This document shows positions 57,712-64,000 of a stretch of 64,000 bases of DNA, piece after piece. The stretch's first letter is position 1. The number at the start of each line of letters is the position of its first letter. Made by a program: the position numbers and the translations under genes. The notes beneath the pieces were generated by a model. It had not been told where the DNA came from. It saw nothing but the letters and a program-made list of their open reading frames with translations, and did no database searches. Source of the stretch: Paraburkholderia tuberum STM678 (lineage in GTDB: Bacteria > Pseudomonadota > Gammaproteobacteria > Burkholderiales > Burkholderiaceae); assembly GCF_902833905.1 (NCBI RefSeq), contig NZ_CADFGP010000007.1, forward strand, positions 62,001-126,000, in the 5' to 3' direction.

Positions 57712-60021
57712 CTATTCCGCCTCGCGCGCCGGCGCCAGGATCTCGCGATTGCCGTTCGACGACATCGCCGACACCACGCCCGAATTCTCCATCTGTTCGA
57801 GTAGACGCGCCGCCCGGTTGTAGCCGATGCGCAGATGCCGCTGCACGAGTGAAATCGACGCGCGGCGATTCTTCAGCACGACGTCGACCGCCTGATCGTA
57901 TAACGGGTCCGACTCGCCTTCGGTGGACGCGGTTCCCGCCGAGCCTTCGTCGCCCTCGCCGCTCACGCCGCCTTCGAGAATGCCCTCGATATAGTTCGGC
58001 TCGCCCTGCTCCTTGAGCTTGTCGACGACGCGGTGCACTTCATCATCCGACACGAACGCGCCGTGCACGCGCACCGGCAAACCGCTGCCTGGCGGCAGAT
58101 AGAGCATGTCGCCCATGCCGAGCAGCGACTCGGCGCCCTGCTGGTCGAGAATCGTGCGCGAGTCGATCTTCGACGACACCTGGAACGCCATACGGGTCGG
58201 CACGTTGGCCTTGATCAGGCCGGTGATCACGTCGACCGACGGACGCTGCGTAGCGAGAATCAGATGGATGCCGGCCGCGCGCGCCTTCTGCGCGATCCGC
58301 GCGATCAGCTCTTCGACCTTCTTGCCGACGACCATCATCAGGTCGGCCAGTTCGTCGATGACGATCACGATGTTCGGCAAACGCGTCAGCGGTTCCGGAT
58401 CGTCCGGCGTCAGGCTGAACGGATTCGGCAGCTTCTCTTCGCGCTTGGCCGCTTCGTCGATCTTGTTGTTGTAGCCGGCGAGGTTACGCACGCCGACCTT
58501 GCTCATCAGCTTGTAGCGGCGCTCCATTTCGGCGACCGCCCAGTTCAGCGCGTGGCCCGCCTGGCGCATGTCGGTGACGACCGGACACAGCAGGTGCGGA
58601 ATGCCTTCGTAGACGCTCATTTCGAGCATCTTCGGATCGATCAGGATCATGCGCACCTGCTCGGCGCTCGCCTTGTACAGCAGCGACAGGATCATCGCGT
58701 TGATACCCACAGACTTGCCCGAACCAGTCGTGCCGGCGACGAGCAAATGCGGCATCTTCGCGAGATCCGCGCACACGGGCTTGCCGCCGATGTCCTTGCC
58801 GAGACCCATCGTGAGCGGCGACGCGGCATCCGCATACACGGCCGAGCCGAGAATTTCGGACAGGCTCACGGTCTGACGGCGCTGGTTCGGCAGCTCCAAC
58901 GCCATGTAGTTCTTGCCCGGAATCGTTTCGACGACGCGAATCGACACGAGCGACAGCGAGCGCGCGAGATCCTTCGCGAGATTAACGATCTGACTGCCCT
59001 TCACGCCCGTGGCCGGCTCGATTTCATAGCGCGTGACGACGGGCCCCGGATACGCGGCGACCACGCTCACGTCGACACCGAAGTCCTTCAGCTTCTTCTC
59101 GATCAGGCGCGACGTGAATTCGAGCGTGTCCGCGGAAATGGTTTCCTGCGCGGCTGGCGCGGGGTCGAGCAGCGCGATGGGCGGCAGCGTGGAGTCGCCG
59201 GGCAGATCGGTAAAGAGCGGCACCTGGCGTTCCTTCTCGACACGCTCCGACTTCGCCGGCGTGGCGAGCGGCGGCACGATCACTACGGGCTCGTGCTCCT
59301 CGATGCGCACGCGGCCCTTCTCGACCTTGCCTTCGCGCTTCACGGCGGCCGCTTCGCCGAGCTTGCGATCGAGCCCGGCCTCGCGGCGCAGCTTCGCGAA
59401 CGTCACCGCGGAAATGATCGATTCGCCGACCTTCTCCGCGACCGACAGCCACGAAAAACGGAAGTACAGCGACAGCCCGATCCCGAGACCGAGCAGCAGC
59501 GCGAGCGTGCCACCGGTGAAGCCGAGCGCATGCGAGATGCCGCGCGCGACAGCCTCGCCGATCACGCCGCCGGGCGCGCGCGGCAACTGCACCTTCAGCG
59601 ACCACATGCGCAGCGCCTCGAGGCCGTTGCACGACAGCAGCACGAGCATGAACGCGAACGCGTCCGCGAGCCAGCTGACGCCGCGCGGCGCGTCGTCGTC
59701 CTGCGGCTCTTCGTTGCGGCTGATGCGCTTGTAGTTCGCGGAGATGTGGCGGCCGAGCAGCACGATCCACCAGTAGGCGGACAGGCCGAACAGCAGCAGC
59801 AGGATGTCGGAAGTCCACGCGCCGACGCGGCCCGCCCAGTTCGAGATATGGTCGACCTGCGCGGCATGGGTCCAGCTCGGGTCGTGCCTGCTGTAGCTGA
59901 CGAGCGACATCAGCAGGAACACGCCGAGGGCCACCTGCAGAATCCAGCGGATTTCGGTGAAGAGGCGCGACATGCGGTGCGGCAATGCCTGCGCGCTCGC
60001 GGTATAGGGAGCTTTTGCCAT
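57712..60021 (-). CDS. ftsK: DNA translocase FtsK
   Basis: This 769-residue septal DNA pump clears chromosome ends and activates XerCD at dif. Four TM helices lie within about residues 25-185, a linker spans about 190-270, and the motor has Walker [15 protein letters not shown] at about residue 432 and Walker [13 protein letters not shown]. The C-terminal gamma winged-helix domain (about 700-765, [20 protein letters not shown] and [10 protein letters not shown]) binds KOPS. The linker is far shorter than in E. coli, as usual for this group. The ATG at 60021 has AGGA upstream. It is divergent from trxB. Confidence 0.96.
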   Translation of the reverse strand: MAKAPYTASAQALPHRMSRLFTEIRWILQVALGVFLLMSLVSYSRHDPSWTHAAQVDHISNWAGRVGAWTSDILLLLFGLSAYWWIVLLGRHISANYKRISRNEEPQDDDAPRGVSWLADAFAFMLVLLSCNGLEALRMWSLKVQLPRAPGGVIGEAVARGISHALGFTGGTLALLLGLGIGLSLYFRFSWLSVAEKVGESIISAVTFAKLRREAGLDRKLGEAAAVKREGKVEKGRVRIEEHEPVVIVPPLATPAKSERVEKERQVPLFTDLPGDSTLPPIALLDPAPAAQETISADTLEFTSRLIEKKLKDFGVDVSVVAAYPGPVVTRYEIEPATGVKGSQIVNLAKDLARSLSLVSIRVVETIPGKNYMALELPNQRRQTVSLSEILGSAVYADAASPLTMGLGKDIGGKPVCADLAKMPHLLVAGTTGSGKSVGINAMILSLLYKASAEQVRMILIDPKMLEMSVYEGIPHLLCPVVTDMRQAGHALNWAVAEMERRYKLMSKVGVRNLAGYNNKIDEAAKREEKLPNPFSLTPDDPEPLTRLPNIVIVIDELADLMMVVGKKVEELIARIAQKARAAGIHLILATQRPSVDVITGLIKANVPTRMAFQVSSKIDSRTILDQQGAESLLGMGDMLYLPPGSGLPVRVHGAFVSDDEVHRVVDKLKEQGEPNYIEGILEGGVSGEGDEGSAGTASTEGESDPLYDQAVDVVLKNRRASISLVQRHLRIGYNRAARLLEQMENSGVVSAMSSNGNREILAPAREAE

Positions 60022-61414
<1,393 letters not shown>

Positions 61415-61508
61415 TCCGCGCCGCGCTGCCGTATGTCGAGACGAAGTCCCGACAAACGGGCGCGACAGTAAAATGACGGTGGCGCAGCGCTGCTGTCATT
61501 GGCTCACG

Positions 61509-61546
61509 AAGGCCGCGGCTGAAATGCCGGCGGCCTTTGTCGTTTT
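61509..61546 (+). terminator. trxB intrinsic terminator
   Basis: The AAGGCCGC / GCGGCCTT stem with an inner GGC/GCC pairing is followed by TGTCGTTTTT. It lies about 95 bp after trxB. Confidence 0.8.
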
Positions 61547-61617
61547 TGCCGCCTTGTCAATGTGCGTCGAGCGCGTTGGCAGCACCACCGACCGACCTTT
61601 CCGCCTGTATTGCCGAC

Positions 61618-62385
61618 ATGCCGAAGAATCAGCCCCATCCGAACGAACCGAAACGCCCGCAAGCCGCCACGCGTCCCGCGCCCGCAACGGCTGCGCCCGC
61701 CGTCGCACCGAAGCTCGATCGCGCATCGGGGCTCGCCGGACTCGGTGCGTTGCGTGAAGCGTTGAAGGGCGAAGCCGAGCGGCGCGAGCGCGAACAGGCG
61801 GCGACGCGAGCGGCGCAGCGCGAAGCGGCCGCCGACGCCGATCTGTTCCGCCGCGAGATCGGCGAAGTCGCGCCGCTCGCGATTCCGCCGCGCGCGACGC
61901 TCACGCGCAATCCCCCGCCGCCGCTGCCGGTGCAGACGCTGCTCGACGAGGAGGCGGTGCTGCACGAAGCGATCTCCGACGAATTCGACCCCGAAGTGCT
62001 GCTCGAAACCGACGAAACGCTGTCGTATTGCCGCCCCGGCTTGAGCCGCGACGTAGTGCGCAAGCTGCGGCGCGGCGACTGGATCGTGCAGGCGCAGATC
62101 GACCTGCACGGCATGCGGCGCGAAGAGGCACGCGAGGCGCTCGCGGAATTCATCCGCGAATCGGCCAAACGCGGCCTGCGCTGCCTGCGCGTGATTCACG
62201 GCAAGGGTCTGGGGTCGATCGGCAAGGAGCCGGTGCTGAAGGGCAAGGTGCGCGCGTGGCTCGTGCAGAAATCCGAAGTGATCGCGTTCTGTCAGGCGCG
62301 CCCTCATGACGGCGGCGCCGGTGCGGTACTCGTGCTGTTGCAGCCGGGCTCGTTGCCGCCGCATGGGGCGAGCGCGAAGGTCTGA
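61618..62385 (+). CDS. Smr/MutS2 C-terminal domain protein
   Basis: This 255-residue protein ends in a stand-alone Smr domain (about residues 160-245) with the motifs IDLHGMRREEAREAL and LRCLRVIHGKGLGS. In other Smr proteins this fold nicks nucleic acid or cleaves RNA at collided ribosomes. The N-terminal 130 residues are Ala/Arg/Glu-rich and probably helical or disordered. The ATG at 61618 (MPKNQPHPNEPKRPQ) is chosen; the frame is open 27 codons further upstream but runs into the trxB terminator. Its cellular role is not known. Confidence 0.87.
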   Translation: MPKNQPHPNEPKRPQAATRPAPATAAPAVAPKLDRASGLAGLGALREALKGEAERREREQAATRAAQREAAADADLFRREIGEVAPLAIPPRATLTRNPPPPLPVQTLLDEEAVLHEAISDEFDPEVLLETDETLSYCRPGLSRDVVRKLRRGDWIVQAQIDLHGMRREEAREALAEFIRESAKRGLRCLRVIHGKGLGSIGKEPVLKGKVRAWLVQKSEVIAFCQARPHDGGAGAVLVLLQPGSLPPHGASAKV

Positions 62386-62501
62386 GGTCGATTTTTTCGG
62401 CCGTCGTTCGTCGTGGGGTAAACGGCCAGTCTGGCCGTCGCGCGGTGTGGCTCTCGTCGTCACCGCGTACTCGTGCTGTGCAACCGTCAAAGGTGATCGC
62501 G

Positions 62502-63161
62502 ATGCCCCTGCAGCTTTATGCCCATCCGTTCTCGTCCTACTGCCAGAAGGCCCTGACCGCGCTGTACGAAAACGGTACGCCGTTCGAGATGCGCGTGCTC
62601 GCGCATGACGACCCGAAGGTCATGGCCGAATTGGCCGCGCTGTGGCCGATCAGGCGCTTCCCGGTGCTCGTCGACGGCGGGCGCACGGTGGTCGAGGCGA
62701 GCATCATCATCGAATATCTGGGCCTGCATTATCCGGGGCCTGTCACGCTGTTGCCCGCCGATCCGCGCGTAGCGCTCGAGGTGCGCACGATGGACCGCTT
62801 CTTCGACAACTACATTTCGACTCCACAGCAAAAAGTCGTGTTCGATAGCCTGCGTCCCGAAGCCGAGCGCGACCGGCGTGGCGTCGTCGATGCGCGCGCG
62901 CTGCTCGACACTTCGTACGCATGGCTCGACCGTCACATGGCCGAGCGCGAATGGGCCGCCGGCGACAGCTTCAGCCTCGCCGACTGCGGCGCCGCCCCGT
63001 TCCTGTTCTACGCCGACTGGACACACCCGATCGACCCCGCGTTCGCGCACGTGCGCGCGTACCGGCAGCGGCTGCTCGCGCGGCCCTCGTTCGCACGCGC
63101 GGTCGACGAGGCGCGGCCCTACCGGCCGCTATTTCCGCTGGGCGCGCCGGAGCGGGATTGA
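62502..63161 (+). CDS. glutathione S-transferase family protein
   Basis: This 219-residue cytosolic protein has an N-terminal thioredoxin-like domain (LYAHPFSSYCQKALTALYEN, with a Ser/Cys at the active-site position, and RRFPVLVDGGRTVVEASIII containing the cis-Pro and the Glu-Ala-Ser glutathione contact). An all-helical C-terminal domain follows, with GDSFSLADCGAAPFLFYADW (the N-capping/hydrophobic staple region). It conjugates glutathione to an electrophile or acts as a peroxidase; the substrate is unknown. The ATG at 62502 has AAAGGTGA upstream. Confidence 0.9.
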   Translation: MPLQLYAHPFSSYCQKALTALYENGTPFEMRVLAHDDPKVMAELAALWPIRRFPVLVDGGRTVVEASIIIEYLGLHYPGPVTLLPADPRVALEVRTMDRFFDNYISTPQQKVVFDSLRPEAERDRRGVVDARALLDTSYAWLDRHMAEREWAAGDSFSLADCGAAPFLFYADWTHPIDPAFAHVRAYRQRLLARPSFARAVDEARPYRPLFPLGAPERD

Positions 63162-63291
63162 GCCACGAGCGGCGGTGGCAGTTGCGCGCGAACGAGACGC
63201 GGCAGACAACCCGTTTTGCTGGCTGTAGACTTCCTGTCGTGTCGCAAACCTGCCCCGCCCTTCTTCTGGCTCACCACCCACAAGGCACACC

Positions 63292-64000
63292 ATGGACCGT
63301 TTCGAAGCGATGGAGATCTTCACGCGCGTGGTCGAAGCGAACAGCTTCACCAAGGTTTCGGAATCGCTCGATCTGCCGCGCGCGAAGGTCAGCCGCACGA
63401 TCCAGGCGCTCGAGGAACACGTCGGCGTGCGGCTCCTGAACCGCTCGACCCGCCAGGTCAGCGTGACCGAAGACGGCGCATCGTTCTACGAGCGCTGCGT
63501 GCGCATTCTCGCCGACGTCGCCGATGCCGAGTCGTCGCTGTCGAGCAAGCGCGAGAATCCGGCCGGGACGATCCGCGTCGACACCTCCGGCACGCTCGCG
63601 CGCTCGCTGCTGCTGCCCGCGCTCGACGACTTCTACGCGCACTACCCCGCGATCGACGTGCGCCTCGGTCTCGCGGACCGCAACATCGATCTGATCCAGG
63701 ACGCCGTCGATTGCGTGATCCGCATGGGCACGCCCGAAGAATCGAGCCTCGTTGCGAAGCGCATCGGGCTTGCGCGCATCGTCACGTGCGCATCGCCCGC
63801 GTATCTGCGCAAGTTCGGCACGCCGACCACACTGGCGGACCTCGGCGAGCATCGCGCGGTCAACTACGTGTCCGCGCGCAGCGGCAGGACCTTCCCGTTC
63901 GAATACGAAGTGGACGGCGAAATCGAGCGCGTCGCGATGGATAGCACGCTCGCCGTCAACGACGGCTCGGTGTACATCACGGCGGGTGTGTTGGGCCACG
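63292..64000 (+). CDS. LysR family transcriptional regulator (3' end cut by window edge)
   Basis: The first 236 codons of a LysR regulator are visible; the frame is open at the window end. It begins MDRFEAMEIFTRVVEANSFT, and the helix-turn-helix runs through KVSESLDLPRAKVSRTIQAL. RLLNRSTRQVSVTEDGASFY and the effector-binding domain (IRVDTSGTLARSLLLPALDD) follow. The Ser/Thr-Arg-Arg pattern fits the CrgA-like subgroup. The start is the ATG at 63292 (AAGG upstream). It may control the GST gene next to it, which lies on the same strand; this is inference. Confidence 0.93.
   Translation, partial: MDRFEAMEIFTRVVEANSFTKVSESLDLPRAKVSRTIQALEEHVGVRLLNRSTRQVSVTEDGASFYERCVRILADVADAESSLSSKRENPAGTIRVDTSGTLARSLLLPALDDFYAHYPAIDVRLGLADRNIDLIQDAVDCVIRMGTPEESSLVAKRIGLARIVTCASPAYLRKFGTPTTLADLGEHRAVNYVSARSGRTFPFEYEVDGEIERVAMDSTLAVNDGSVYITAGVLGH

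Overview
The window looks like chromosomal DNA of a Burkholderiaceae bacterium, most likely Paraburkholderia or a close relative. The reasons are the high GC content, the codon style, the fused hemD-hemX gene, the ppc/hemCDXY/argH and minCDE neighbourhoods, and the trxB-ftsK-lolA-rarA-serS block. This is judged by reading only; no database search was run. The inserts at about 6.7-7.4 kb, 20.1-22.4 kb, 50.5-51.2 kb and 56.1-56.7 kb are visibly poorer in GC or differ in codon use.

Layout. 1-0.5 kb: ppa, cut by the left edge. 0.8-6.7 kb: a catabolic cluster (aldehyde dehydrogenase, short-chain dehydrogenase, MFS importer, double-cupin dioxygenase-like protein) with a convergent LysR regulator. 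7.4-12.6 kb: a secreted beta-propeller protein, then an acetate set (SatP-type importer, a two-ACT-domain protein, an acetyl-CoA-synthetase-like ligase). 12.8-16.7 kb: an AcoR-type sigma-54 activator divergent from an AcoD/ExaC-type aldehyde dehydrogenase, with a readable -24/-12 promoter and an inverted-repeat activator site between them. 16.9-22.5 kb: an orphan type VI secretion spike island of PAAR, a VgrG with an extra C-terminal HExxH domain, and two tandemly duplicated signal-peptide proteins that are probable immunity proteins. 22.5-27.2 kb: a diguanylate cyclase, a SulP transporter and a membrane-anchored SDR.

27.4-35.4 kb: the heme operon hemC-hemDX-hemY divergent from ppc. 35.5-41 kb: an MmyB-like regulator, argH, a TonB-C-like lipoprotein, an MFS transporter and two very small membrane or lipoprotein genes. 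41.5-48.1 kb: waaC, a ClC chloride channel, minE-minD-minC, a GNAT acetyltransferase and map. 48.4-51.3 kb: an accessory patch with a decayed chemotaxis-receptor remnant, a probable exported glycoside hydrolase, an AT-rich stretch and tRNA-Ser(CGA). 51.5-61.4 kb: serS, rarA, a CytX-like NCS1 transporter, two small hypothetical genes, lolA, ftsK and trxB. This is an old conserved gene order with an insert. 61.6-64 kb: an Smr protein, a glutathione S-transferase and a LysR gene cut by the right edge.

The most interesting locus is the VgrG island. The VgrG carries a transthyretin-like linker and a metallopeptidase-like tip with HESRH. The first immunity gene starts inside the toxin's 3' end. A 757-bp tandem duplication has produced a second immunity copy plus a fossil of the toxin tail. 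The two copies differ mainly in one central block, which suggests diversification of the recognition surface.
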